The notes under the pieces: model-generated
The model's database searches: none
The model's input: only the letters and a program-made list of their open reading frames with translations
What the model was told of the DNA's origin: nothing
Shown here: piece by piece, positions 7,840 to 16,664 of the stretch
Position numbering within the stretch: the stretch's first letter is position 1
How the letters are laid out: each line of letters begins with the position of its first letter
Assembly (NCBI GenBank): GCA_046073825.1
Contig: JBJTMY010000256.1
Span: 1 to 17,784, forward strand
DNA length: 17,784 nt
Direction: 5' to 3'
Source: CAINEC01 sp046073825
Lineage (GTDB): Bacteria > Bacteroidota > Bacteroidia > AKYH767-A > OLB10
Program-made: the position numbers and the translations under genes

Positions 7840-9032
7840 ATTATTCTATTCGTATCACCCTGCTTGCTGTTATTTTAATTCTTGTACAAGGCAACGGATT
7901 TGCGCAAGTAAATGGATTACAATTTCAAGAAATTACCTATGAGCAAGCGTTACAGAAAAGTGCAGTTGAAAAAAAGCCCGTATTTTTATTTGGTTATGCT
8001 TCCTGGTGTCACTTTTGCGAATATATGAAAGACAGTGTATTGCCCACAGAAGCGGTAGGTAAATTTTACAATGAGCATTTTATTTGTATTAAAATGGATT
8101 TAGAGAAAGAAGGAAAAAATCTAAATCAGAAATCGATACGTGCTAAAAGTTTTCCGGTATTGTTGTTTTTGAATGATGCAGGTGAAATGTTACATCGTGT
8201 AAATGGGAAAAAAGATGCACAAGATTTTTTACAAATTGGTAGTGATGCATTAGACAGTACAAAACAACTTCGAACGTTTGTTTACAAGTACAGAGACGGC
8301 AAATTGTCGCCCATGCAAACGTACGAATACTTTAAAATGGTTGATCGTGCTGGCATGGATAATCAGTCGCTAATAAATAACTACCTAAGCATCATTCCCG
8401 AAGAAAAACTAACGGCGACGTATAGCTGGAAAATAATGTATGAACTATACAGAGACATTGAACAGCCTTGTATGAAACTAGTATTAGACCATCGAAGTGA
8501 TTACGCTGCTAAATACACCAGTGACTCCATTGACAATAAAATTATGGGCCTTTACATTAACGCCTTGATGAATAAAGTTCAAATGTTGGATACTAATGGT
8601 TATCTATCGATACAACAAAAACTACGTGCGAGCAAACTGGATTTAGCGGAAAAAATTATTGCCTTTTCCGACTTAAACAAAATGAAGATGAAGGGTGATT
8701 GGGAAGGGTATTTTCACCATGTTGATTCCTTTATTGTAAAATATGCATCCAACGATTACCGACGATTAAATGATGTGGCTTATAATATATTTGAGAAGGC
8801 TTATGATAAAGATTTATTACGAAGAGCAGAGGGATGGTCACAAACAGCGGTTACATTAATGGACAGTTATAAAAACAATTATACGCTAGCTTGCTTGTAT
8901 TATCGTAATGAAAAATACGACGAAGCAAGAACAGTCTTATATCATGCCATTGATCTTGCTACCAAGCAGGGCATGGAACCCAAGCAAGCGCTTTTATTAA
9001 TTAGTCGCTTGCCTGGACCAACAAAAAAATAA
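7836..9032 (+). CDS. Periplasmic thioredoxin-fold protein with TPR-like C-terminus
   Basis: The 398-residue product has an N-terminal signal peptide (about 1-23, ending GFAQ). A thioredoxin-like domain follows at about 30-140. It carries the redox motif WCHFC (Cys58, Cys61) after FLFGYAS and the cis-proline region KSFPVLLF (Pro107) expected of the fold. The domain is of the Thioredoxin_7/DUF255-like kind found in Bacteroidota exported proteins, able in principle to form or reduce disulfides. The remaining 250 residues are mostly helical; the end (about 345-398, YTLACLYYRNEKYDEARTVL) looks like a TPR, suggesting a partner-binding tail. It is coupled to the preceding gene by ATGA. Known relatives act in the periplasm, and the exported cassette partners contain cysteines that could be substrates, but this is inference. 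Confidence 0.85.
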   Translation: MNYSIRITLLAVILILVQGNGFAQVNGLQFQEITYEQALQKSAVEKKPVFLFGYASWCHFCEYMKDSVLPTEAVGKFYNEHFICIKMDLEKEGKNLNQKSIRAKSFPVLLFLNDAGEMLHRVNGKKDAQDFLQIGSDALDSTKQLRTFVYKYRDGKLSPMQTYEYFKMVDRAGMDNQSLINNYLSIIPEEKLTATYSWKIMYELYRDIEQPCMKLVLDHRSDYAAKYTSDSIDNKIMGLYINALMNKVQMLDTNGYLSIQQKLRASKLDLAEKIIAFSDLNKMKMKGDWEGYFHHVDSFIVKYASNDYRRLNDVAYNIFEKAYDKDLLRRAEGWSQTAVTLMDSYKNNYTLACLYYRNEKYDEARTVLYHAIDLATKQGMEPKQALLLISRLPGPTKK

Positions 9033-9037
9033 ATTGA

Positions 9038-9796
9038 TTAATTGTTTTTATGCCAATAAGCAGGTGCTGCTTGTGCTGAAGGAGTTACGATAATTTCGTT
9101 AAGCACCACATGCGCTGGTCTACTTGCAGCGAAATAAGCAATATCTGCAATATCATCAGCCATTAAAGGTTCGTAACCTGCATAAACGCTTTTTGCTTTT
9201 TCTGCATCACCATGATAACGCACGAGAGAAAATTCTGTTTCTGCCGCACCTGGATGGATGGCGGTGACACGAATTCCGTGAGGCAACATATCAATACGCA
9301 TGGCTTTACTTAAAGCATCAACTGCAAATTTTGTTGCGCAATATACATTCCCTTTCGGGTAAACATCCTTTCCAGCGATAGAGCCGATGTTTATAATATG
9401 ACCTTTATTATTTTTAATCATCCAAGGAGCAACAGTACGCGTAACATATAGCAATCCTTTCAGGTTCGTATCAATCATTGTTTCCCAATCATCAATATCG
9501 CCCTCTTGAATAGTAGAAAGTCCCGCTGCTAATCCTGCATTATTCACCAGTACAGAAACATCTTTCCATTCATGAGGAATTGCATTTAACTCATCGATAG
9601 TTTGCTGACGATTGCGAATATCGAAGGAAATAGACAAAACATCTACTTCAAAATTTTCTTTAATGTAAGATTCTAACTCTTCCAAGCGATCTTCTCTACG
9701 ACCAGTTATTATGACATGATATCCATGTTCTGCAAAGCGAATAGCGGTGGCTCTACCAAAACCGGAAGTAGCACCTGTAATTAAAGCGATTGACAT
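9038..9796 (-). CDS. YdfG-like short-chain dehydrogenase/reductase
   Basis: This is a classical SDR of 252 residues with a Rossmann fold: cofactor motif TGATSGFG (7-14), NNAG (85-88), Asn111, catalytic Ser139 and YCATK (Tyr152, Lys156). Arg33-Arg34 after the second strand favour NADP(H). The HPGAAETEFSLVRYHGD segment and the AxRPAHVVLNEI end resemble E. coli YdfG, an NADP-dependent 3-hydroxy acid/serine dehydrogenase, so reduction or oxidation of a small hydroxy acid is plausible but not proven. It is the last gene of the minus-strand operon, 11 bases after the permease stop. A complete -7-like element at 9816-9823 may give it an extra promoter. It converges with the thioredoxin-like gene with a 5-base gap and no visible terminator. 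Confidence 0.88.
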   Translation of the reverse strand: MSIALITGATSGFGRATAIRFAEHGYHVIITGRREDRLEELESYIKENFEVDVLSISFDIRNRQQTIDELNAIPHEWKDVSVLVNNAGLAAGLSTIQEGDIDDWETMIDTNLKGLLYVTRTVAPWMIKNNKGHIINIGSIAGKDVYPKGNVYCATKFAVDALSKAMRIDMLPHGIRVTAIHPGAAETEFSLVRYHGDAEKAKSVYAGYEPLMADDIADIAYFAASRPAHVVLNEIIVTPSAQAAPAYWHKNN

Positions 9797-9807
9797 ATTC
9801 TAAAAAT

Positions 9808-11514
9808 TTATTTGACAAAATTAACTGCATTTAATTTACTATGGCGATAACTGTAAGAAAAATAAATTACTAATCCGATGATTAACCAAACCGTAAATCC
9901 AATCCAGTTATGCAAATGTATCTGCGCCATTAAATAAAGACAAGTTAGCAACCCGAGTACAGGTATTAACGAAAGATTTTTTAAGAATGTAGCGATAGAC
10001 ATTATTAAAAAAACAAGATAGAAAATAAACATTGGAATAGATTCCATATTCACCAATGGATTAACATGGTCATTAAACCAAGCAGACTGATACTTGGCTA
10101 TCCATACTGTAAACAACAAAAACAAAACGGGCACCATCCATTTTCCATCGATGAATGGCACCTTAAATTTACGAGGCAATTCTTTATTATTTTGCAACAT
10201 CAGAACGCCGCCACAAACCAAGATGAAGGCGAATAATGTTCCGATCGAACACAAATCTACCACCGTATTCATATCTGTAAATAGAATAGGAATGCCTACC
10301 AATAAACCCGTAACAATAGTAGAGAATCCCGGAGTACCAAATTGAGGATGCACCTTGGCAAATTGCTTAGGAAGCAAACCATCACGACTCATGCTCATCC
10401 AGATTCTTGGTTGTCCCATTTGAAAGACGAGTAAAACACTCGCCATCGCTACTACTGCACTAATTGCAATAATTCCACTGATCCAGTTAAGACCTGCCCT
10501 ACTGAATGCAAATGCGAGCGGATCATCCACCGCCAATTCTTTATAATTAACCATTCCTGTTAGCACCAACGCAATGAGCACATACAATACCGTACAAATG
10601 ATAATTGAATACATCATACCGCGAGGTAAATCACGTTGTGGATTATGACATTCTTCGGCGGTAGTAGAAATAGCATCGAAACCGATATATGCAAAAAACA
10701 CCGCTGACACACCGGCCAAAATGCCTCCTACTCCTTCGGGCATAAAGGGTGACCAATTTGCAGTATTAACAAAAAAGAACCCGCAAAATATTACTAAGGC
10801 TACCACAGCTAATTTTACAACCACCATCATATTTGATGCGTTGCGTGTTTCTTTAATTCCGCGATAAACCAACCAAGTAATCAAAACATTAATCACCAAC
10901 GCAGGTATATCTAAAATTATTTTTAGTCCGCCTATAACGGGTGCGCCTATCCACGCTAAGTAACCTTCTGTTTTCATTAAAGAACTATCAACAGGATTTG
11001 CAATTGCAGCGTTATACGCATTGCGAGCAGAAAAATAATCGATGCCCGACCAGTCTGGCAGATGGATACCATTTTGCAAACCTAAAAATGGCAAATGAAG
11101 ATGTTCCAAAAGTGAAGAAAAATAACCTGACCAAGAAATTGCTACAACGATATTACCAATAGCGTACTCCATGATAAGCGCCCAACCGATGATCCAAGCG
11201 AAAAGCTCACCGAAAGCTACGTAAGAATAGGTATATGCAGAACCACTTACTGGAACCATACTTGCAAATTCGGCATAGCAAAATGCTGCGAATCCACAGG
11301 CAATAGCTGTAAAAACAAATAGAAAAACCACTCCTGGCCCACCAGCAGCAGATGCTTGTCCGATAGTACTAAAAATACCTGCTCCAATAATTGCCGCAAT
11401 ACCAAATGCGGTTAAATCGCGAACACGTAAATGTTTTTTAAGTGCACCATGCCCTTCATTGGCATCAATTGACTTTAGAATATGATGAACATTTTTCTTT
11501 CTGAACAAGTTCAT
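9808..11514 (-). CDS. APC-superfamily amino-acid permease (CAT type)
   Basis: This is a 568-residue polytopic transporter of the inner membrane. It has the APC signature IIGAGIFSTIGQAS (42-55) in the first membrane span, FCYAEFASMVPVSGSAYTYSY in the next segments, and FFAYIGFDAISTTAEECHNPQRDLPRGM, typical of cationic amino-acid transporter (CAT, e.g. YhdG-like) members. The hydrophobic pattern supports about 12-14 spans. Substrate is not readable; cationic or broad amino acids are likely from family membership. The start overlaps the stop of the upstream membrane protein (ATGA at 11511-11514), so translation is coupled. A soluble charged N-terminus (first 28 residues) precedes the transport domain. 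Confidence 0.93.
   Translation of the reverse strand: MNLFRKKNVHHILKSIDANEGHGALKKHLRVRDLTAFGIAAIIGAGIFSTIGQASAAGGPGVVFLFVFTAIACGFAAFCYAEFASMVPVSGSAYTYSYVAFGELFAWIIGWALIMEYAIGNIVVAISWSGYFSSLLEHLHLPFLGLQNGIHLPDWSGIDYFSARNAYNAAIANPVDSSLMKTEGYLAWIGAPVIGGLKIILDIPALVINVLITWLVYRGIKETRNASNMMVVVKLAVVALVIFCGFFFVNTANWSPFMPEGVGGILAGVSAVFFAYIGFDAISTTAEECHNPQRDLPRGMMYSIIICTVLYVLIALVLTGMVNYKELAVDDPLAFAFSRAGLNWISGIIAISAVVAMASVLLVFQMGQPRIWMSMSRDGLLPKQFAKVHPQFGTPGFSTIVTGLLVGIPILFTDMNTVVDLCSIGTLFAFILVCGGVLMLQNNKELPRKFKVPFIDGKWMVPVLFLLFTVWIAKYQSAWFNDHVNPLVNMESIPMFIFYLVFLIMSIATFLKNLSLIPVLGLLTCLYLMAQIHLHNWIGFTVWLIIGLVIYFSYSYRHSKLNAVNFVK
9816..9823 (-). promoter_or_regulatory. Possible internal promoter element for the SDR gene
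   Basis: On the minus strand the bases read TAATTTTG, a full match to the Bacteroidota -7 consensus, ending 19 bases before the SDR start codon. It lies inside the last codons of the permease gene. No TTTG stands at the usual 19-base spacing, so it may be fortuitous. Confidence 0.35.
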
Positions 11515-12824
11515 AGATTAATATTTTCTTTTGAGTGATTAATATATTTTGCGTTTAACAATTTTATCAAAGATGCGCCGGCAGATAAAATCAAAACGAG
11601 CATGGCAACCATGCGATAACGAACAACATTTCCTAGCACAGGATTAGTAAATCCAACTAATGCTAATAATAACACAGCAACAAAAAGTGACAATATGCAA
11701 AACGAAGAATTTAAATAAGAACGACATCTGTCGAAAATAAAGTTTAACCCAAAAATCAAAATGATTATCCAAGACTCGACAGAAAAAGGAAAGAACCACC
11801 ACTCCTTTAGCTCCTTCCAAGTTGGATGAAAAAACGCATACCAAGAAGCCTCCGGGAAATGCTTTAAGAAACTAGAAACACTCGGAGCAAACGAAATGGG
11901 TTGTACCAGACTTCCTGCTTTCATAAACACCGCAAAGCGATAGGCATTTAATTGCTTGCCGAACATAAGTGCTGGTAAATCAAACGAGGTAAAATAATTT
12001 CCAAGAATAAAAATAGAAGTAATCGTTAAAAAGTAAAACAAAATAATGGCTGTAATTTGCGTACGTGGGTGTTTAAACCGGAAACAATAAATTGCAAGAA
12101 CACCAGGCAGCATGATTAGCAATAAATAAATTTTTACAAAACAAAAGAACAAGACAATTGCGGCAAAATAAAAAATATAACGCACACGCATTTGATGTGT
12201 TGAAACATAGGTAATATAAACCAGTAATGAAAATGTAAAAACGATTAAAGGTTCTTTCATCAAGCCTGAACTCCAAATAAAATGTGATGGAATAGTAAAA
12301 ACCAAGAGGGCCACAAATGCACTCCATTTATTTTCAGGAATACTATTTTCAAAAAACACCCGATAGAGCAATAACAATCCCACATAACCCAGAAAGGCCA
12401 TTAATACCACGTGCACTTCATAAAATCCAAAAGAGATAAAACGGAACAACGTATTTATTTTTACCAACGTCTTAGCGTCATTGTAGTAATCATCGAATCC
12501 ACTATCCACCCATGTATGTAAAGAGGCCACATTACGAGCGGTATCAGGACTTTCAAGATGATATCCAAGCATAATTGTAAAAAACTGTTTAGGCTCATTA
12601 AATAAAATCGAAAATAAGTGACCAGAATCACTGAAATAACCATAGGTGTCACCCGCCCCATAATATTTCAAATAAAATATCCCAAGTCCGATTCCAACTA
12701 AACATTTAGCAAAGAAATAAATGGCTGGAATATACCATTTCATATTTTGAGGCCGAAGACCTTCGAACCGACGAATGCAAGCAGCAATCAGCACTGCATA
12801 GAGGAGAGCAAATACAATTCCCAT
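11511..12824 (-). CDS. Polytopic membrane protein, GT-C/Wzy-like, paralogue of its upstream neighbour
   Basis: I do not recognise a named family. The 437-residue product is hydrophobic with about ten predicted spans. Motifs shared with the upstream gene include YYGAGDT...YFSD (54-66), LGYHLESPD (86-94), YYNDAKT (113-119), IPSHFIWSSGLMKE (178-191) and a C-terminal PVLGNVVRYR. Such arrangements (outside loop with acidic residues, SGxxKE, and a late RYR) recall GT-C glycosyltransferases or Wzy-like polymerases of envelope polysaccharides, which is inference. It shares TAATG with the upstream gene (ATG at 12824) and ATGA with the permease, so all three are translationally coupled. A basic, polar C-terminal tail (about 20 residues) follows the last span. 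Confidence 0.75.
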   Translation of the reverse strand: MGIVFALLYAVLIAACIRRFEGLRPQNMKWYIPAIYFFAKCLVGIGLGIFYLKYYGAGDTYGYFSDSGHLFSILFNEPKQFFTIMLGYHLESPDTARNVASLHTWVDSGFDDYYNDAKTLVKINTLFRFISFGFYEVHVVLMAFLGYVGLLLLYRVFFENSIPENKWSAFVALLVFTIPSHFIWSSGLMKEPLIVFTFSLLVYITYVSTHQMRVRYIFYFAAIVLFFCFVKIYLLLIMLPGVLAIYCFRFKHPRTQITAIILFYFLTITSIFILGNYFTSFDLPALMFGKQLNAYRFAVFMKAGSLVQPISFAPSVSSFLKHFPEASWYAFFHPTWKELKEWWFFPFSVESWIIILIFGLNFIFDRCRSYLNSSFCILSLFVAVLLLALVGFTNPVLGNVVRYRMVAMLVLILSAGASLIKLLNAKYINHSKENINL

Positions 12825-14134
12825 TAAGTTTTCTTTATCAGACTATTTATTTTTTCACCTAAATTAATTTCAGGCAAATAATGAATCATGGCAAATAGAA
12901 AAAACGGTAATGCTGGTACTTTATATCTTACGATTGCACCAAGTATAGGCGTGACTAATCCTGTTAATACAAAAATTGTCAGACTAAATGCGAGTGCTAT
13001 ACTCATCCAATAAGATATAGGCAATGGTTTAATTTTATAAATATAGTAAATGCAAACAATCAAGAAAAAAGCTATTACTAAATTTTCCACGGCAGCTAAG
13101 AGCATCAGTGGATTTTTCACCTCAACTATAGTAGGCCGCAAAACAACATTTTTAATTGCATTTGGAGTATTTACAATTAGTGAAGTAAATGTACTATCAA
13201 GAACTGGAATATCAATAAAGCTATTAGCATGGTCTCGTATTGCGACTTGAAAAAACTCAGCTTGCTTATTAGCGAGCAATTCTGGAATTGCCATGCCAAA
13301 TAATTTTTTTGCAGCAAACATAACCAATACTCCATACGTTACATAAACAGCAAATGTTTTTACGAAAATGAATCTAGGATGCCGCTTGAATAACATCCAC
13401 AAAATGACCGATGGAATTAATAAGAAGATAATGTAAGGCTTAATTAAAAATAAACAATATAAAAAGAAAACGAGCAGCAGATAATTTTTTATCAAAGCAT
13501 TTTTTTTCTCTATCATATCTTTTAACACATACAATAACATTCCCAATGAATACATTAAGAAGGCTTCTTTAATCAAACCGCTTGTCCATAATAACGTAGA
13601 AGGCATTAAAAAAACAGCAATTAAAAAGGCCATTTCTTTTCCTTTAACAAAGGTGGTAAAGAATTGAAACAATGCTGTTAAGCCGGTCATCGATAAAAAA
13701 CACATAAGTACAGCATGTGGATAATAGGTACCCATTGAGAACAACTTAAAAAACGCGCTAAAACGAATCATTGTTCGCGTATCATTAAACATCATTTCCG
13801 TATTATACCAGTTGCGCATAGCATCATAATAATGCTGCAAATCGGGTGCATCCGCATGGTAACCGGTAAGCATCCGTAAATAATCGTAGGGCTTATCGAA
13901 TAAAGAACGATATAAAATATCAGCATCATCAAAATACCGGAAAATATCGGCGGTGGCACGTTCAGTATAATAGCGTGTATAAATCAAATACAATACAAAC
14001 CCTGCCACCAGCTTCACCACAAAAATTAACTTAAAAGCTGATGTTTTTATTTTCTCATGCTGAAAAACAGGCAATCGATCTATCAGAAAGATACAAAAAG
14101 CGATCAACGCAAAGGACAAGACAAATTCGAGCAT
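12824..14134 (-). CDS. Polytopic membrane protein, GT-C/Wzy-like, first gene of the minus-strand operon
   Basis: The protein has 436 residues and about ten hydrophobic spans; no named family is recognised. It aligns by eye along its length with the downstream product: YY (55-56), YFDD (67-70), LFDKP, TGYHADAPD (90-98), FNDTRT (116-121) then Arg124, MPSTLLWTSGLIKE (177-190), and TPILGAIVRYK near residue 405-415. These conserved polar and acidic residues in outside loops suggest an enzyme rather than a simple channel; a lipid-linked sugar transferase or polymerase is the best guess. The stop and the next start share one base (TAATG). It is the promoter-proximal gene; two -7-like elements lie upstream (14139-14146 and 14221-14228). 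N-terminus chosen at the ATG of MLEFVL, directly before the first span. Confidence 0.75.
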   Translation of the reverse strand: MLEFVLSFALIAFCIFLIDRLPVFQHEKIKTSAFKLIFVVKLVAGFVLYLIYTRYYTERATADIFRYFDDADILYRSLFDKPYDYLRMLTGYHADAPDLQHYYDAMRNWYNTEMMFNDTRTMIRFSAFFKLFSMGTYYPHAVLMCFLSMTGLTALFQFFTTFVKGKEMAFLIAVFLMPSTLLWTSGLIKEAFLMYSLGMLLYVLKDMIEKKNALIKNYLLLVFFLYCLFLIKPYIIFLLIPSVILWMLFKRHPRFIFVKTFAVYVTYGVLVMFAAKKLFGMAIPELLANKQAEFFQVAIRDHANSFIDIPVLDSTFTSLIVNTPNAIKNVVLRPTIVEVKNPLMLLAAVENLVIAFFLIVCIYYIYKIKPLPISYWMSIALAFSLTIFVLTGLVTPILGAIVRYKVPALPFFLFAMIHYLPEINLGEKINSLIKKT

Positions 14135-14220
14135 AGGTCAAAAATAAAAAAAGGAAGTAGTCAATAAGAAATATCATGAAATATTATCGAATATTTACGA
14201 ATATAGTTGTGAACAACAAA

Positions 14221-14228
14221 CAAATTTA
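14221..14228 (-). promoter_or_regulatory. Candidate -7 element for the minus-strand membrane-protein operon
   Basis: The minus strand reads TAAATTTG here, a complete -7 match, with a TTTG at 14252-14255; the 23-base spacing is longer than the usual 19. It would leave a leader of about 80 bases before the ATG at 14134. A second full match, TATTTTTG at 14139-14146, sits only 4 bases from that ATG and would give an almost leaderless message. Which one is used cannot be decided from the sequence. Confidence 0.4.
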
Positions 14229-14288
14229 TTTTTAATAAATCATCGGGAATTCAAAGCTCAATTATGCAAAAAACCAATAGGACTTTGC

Positions 14289-14296
14289 TATTTTTG
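14289..14296 (+). promoter_or_regulatory. -7 promoter element for purL
   Basis: TATTTTTG matches the TAnnTTTG consensus and lies 30 bases before the ATG at 14327. No clear -33 TTTG is at the standard distance. Its position downstream of the in-frame ATG at 14264 indicates that the earlier ATG is not the translation start. Confidence 0.5.
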
Positions 14297-14326
14297 CAGC
14301 ATAGAAAACCATTTAACATTCTGTTT

Positions 14327-16567
14327 ATGTCAATTACCTCCGAAGAGCAAATCAGTGTTACCACCGCGCAAAACCTTGGTTTATTACCCGAAGAATTTGA
14401 AAAAATTAAGCAAATTTTAGGGCGCACACCTAACTTCACCGAGTTAAGTATTTTCTCTGTCATGTGGTCGGAGCACTGTTCTTATAAAAATTCAATTATT
14501 TGGCTGAAAACACTTCCGAAAGATGGTCCCCACATGCTAGCAAAAGCGGGTGAAGAAAATGCTGGATTAGTTACCATAGGAGATGGATTAGCATGTGCGT
14601 TTAAAATTGAATCGCATAATCATCCTTCGGCTATTGAGCCTTATCAGGGAGCAGCGACAGGTGTTGGTGGAATTAATCGTGATATTTTTACAATGGGTGC
14701 ACGTCCGATTGCTCAATTAAATTCTTTGAGATTCGGAAACCCTAATTTACCAAGAACAAAATGGTTAATGAAAGGTGTGGTAAAAGGAATTGGTAATTAT
14801 GGAAATGCATTTGGAATCCCTACTGTAGGTGGTGAAGTGTTTTTTGATGATTCGTTCAATGTAAATATTTTGGTGAATGCCATGTCGGTTGGTTTAGTAA
14901 AAGAAGGCGAAACAGTATCTGCTATCTCTTACGGTGCTGGAAATCCAGTTTATATTGTTGGTTCTTCTACTGGTAAAGATGGAATTCATGGTGCTACGTT
15001 CGCATCAGGCGACTTACACGAAGATTCGCATGAGGATTTACCATCGGTTCAGGTGGGTGATCCGTTCATGGAAAAATTATTATTAGAGGCTTCGTTAGAA
15101 ATTATCAAGACAGGTGCTGTAGTAGGCATGCAAGATATGGGTGCTGCAGGAATTATTTGTTCTACTTCGGAAATGTCGGCAAAGGGCCAACATGGAATGA
15201 TTATTCACTTAGATAAATGTCCTACGCGCCAAAGCAACATGAAAGGCTGGGAGATTTTATTAAGTGAGAGTCAAGAGCGAATGCTTGTAGTTGTTCAGAA
15301 AGGAAGAGAAGAAGAAGTAGAAGCGATCTTTAAAAAATGGGATTTAAACTGCACGCAGATTGGTGAAGTAACAGAAGGCGATCGTCTAAAGTTCATGATG
15401 AAAGGTGAATTACTAGCTGACGTACCTGCGGAAGCGTTAGTGCTAGGCGGTGGGGCTCCGATTTATGAGCGTGAATACAAAGAGCCTGCTTACCTTGCAA
15501 AAAATAATGCATTCACGATTGAATCAATCAATGAGCCATCTGATATTCAACCTATCATTAATCATTTAGTAAGTCACCCGAATATTGCATCCAAGCGTTG
15601 GGTAACTACGCAGTATGATTCGATGGTTGGTACGATTAACATGACAACCAATGCTCCTTCAGATGCAGCGATAGTTGATGTGCGTGATACGAATAAAGCG
15701 CTAGCCTTAACGGTAGATTGTAATTCGAGATATGTATATGCGCATGCGGAAGAAGGATGTAAGATTGCGGTTGCTGAAGCAGCGAGAAATATTGTTTGTG
15801 CGGGCGGACATCCATCAGCAGTGACCAACTGTTTGAATTTTGGAAATCCGTATAACCCTGAAGTGTACTGGCAATTTGTGCATGCGATTAAAGGAATGAG
15901 TGCTGCTTGTCGCAGATTTGAAACACCAGTTACTGGAGGAAATGTAAGTTTCTATAATCAATCGAAATCAGAGCAAGGTGAAGTACCGGTATTCCCTACT
16001 CCAACAATTGGAATGGTTGGAATTATTCCTGATAAGCGTAAGCGTATGAGTTTAGATTTTAAGAATGCAGGTGATTCTATTTTCTTGATTGGTACATCGC
16101 GTAATGATATTAACTCATCAGAATATTTATACTCTTATTGCAATGTAAAAAATTCGCCTGCTCCATTCATCGATTTAGATGAAGAGTTGGATGTGCAGAA
16201 TGTTATCAAATCGTTGATAGAAGAAAACCTCATTGAAAGTGCTCATGATGTTTCTGATGGAGGATTGTTTATCACCTTGCTTGAATCGGCTATGCCTCGT
16301 GGATTAGGTTTCAAAATTGAATGTGATGAAGATATCCGTAAAGACGCCTTCTTGTTTGGCGAATCACAGAGTCGCGTTGTAGTCAGCGTGAATGAAGAAA
16401 AATTAGATGTATTTACGGCGCTTCTAGCTGAAACTAATGTTGACTTTATGAACTTAGGAGAAGTAACCTCCGAAGAAATTACAATTGATGAAAACAATTT
16501 CGGTTTAACTTCTGATTACAGCTCGAAGTACAATAATGCGATTGGTGATTTGATGAAACAAGATTAA
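14327..16567 (+). CDS. purL: Phosphoribosylformylglycinamidine synthase subunit PurL (small type)
   Basis: PurL catalyses the ATP-dependent conversion of FGAR to FGAM, the fourth step of purine synthesis, in the cytoplasm. From the ATG at 14327 the product has 746 residues, the normal size of small PurL. It needs PurQ (glutaminase) and PurS, which are not in this window. Visible motifs: FSVMWSEHCSYKNS (43-56, with His50), ESHNHPSAIEPYQGAATGVGG (95-115) of the first AIRS-type domain, GGGAPIYERE, and VTGGNVSFYNQS in the second half, i.e. two AIRS-like halves. The open frame extends to an ATG at 14264, but the extra 21 residues do not look like PurL and would lie upstream of the promoter element. 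It is divergent from the membrane-protein operon across 192 bases. Confidence 0.97.
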   Translation: MSITSEEQISVTTAQNLGLLPEEFEKIKQILGRTPNFTELSIFSVMWSEHCSYKNSIIWLKTLPKDGPHMLAKAGEENAGLVTIGDGLACAFKIESHNHPSAIEPYQGAATGVGGINRDIFTMGARPIAQLNSLRFGNPNLPRTKWLMKGVVKGIGNYGNAFGIPTVGGEVFFDDSFNVNILVNAMSVGLVKEGETVSAISYGAGNPVYIVGSSTGKDGIHGATFASGDLHEDSHEDLPSVQVGDPFMEKLLLEASLEIIKTGAVVGMQDMGAAGIICSTSEMSAKGQHGMIIHLDKCPTRQSNMKGWEILLSESQERMLVVVQKGREEEVEAIFKKWDLNCTQIGEVTEGDRLKFMMKGELLADVPAEALVLGGGAPIYEREYKEPAYLAKNNAFTIESINEPSDIQPIINHLVSHPNIASKRWVTTQYDSMVGTINMTTNAPSDAAIVDVRDTNKALALTVDCNSRYVYAHAEEGCKIAVAEAARNIVCAGGHPSAVTNCLNFGNPYNPEVYWQFVHAIKGMSAACRRFETPVTGGNVSFYNQSKSEQGEVPVFPTPTIGMVGIIPDKRKRMSLDFKNAGDSIFLIGTSRNDINSSEYLYSYCNVKNSPAPFIDLDEELDVQNVIKSLIEENLIESAHDVSDGGLFITLLESAMPRGLGFKIECDEDIRKDAFLFGESQSRVVVSVNEEKLDVFTALLAETNVDFMNLGEVTSEEITIDENNFGLTSDYSSKYNNAIGDLMKQD

Positions 16568-16602
16568 GGTTCATATTGTATTAGAAATGCTGATAATATT
16601 GA

Positions 16603-16619
16603 TTGATCAATTTTGATCA
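16603..16619. repeat. Paired TTGATCA repeats in the purL-psuK gap
   Basis: TTGATCA occurs twice (16603-16609 and 16613-16619), ten bases apart, each around the palindrome TGATCA. Together they can fold into a short stem followed by five T's (16620-16624). This could be a weak purL terminator or a two-site operator on one face of the helix, 46 bases before the psuK -7 element. The rest of the 127-base gap is plain AT-rich DNA apart from that element. Confidence 0.4.
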
Positions 16620-16664
16620 TTTTTAAAATAATCGCATTTAGTTTTTTCTATGAATAATTAGGGT

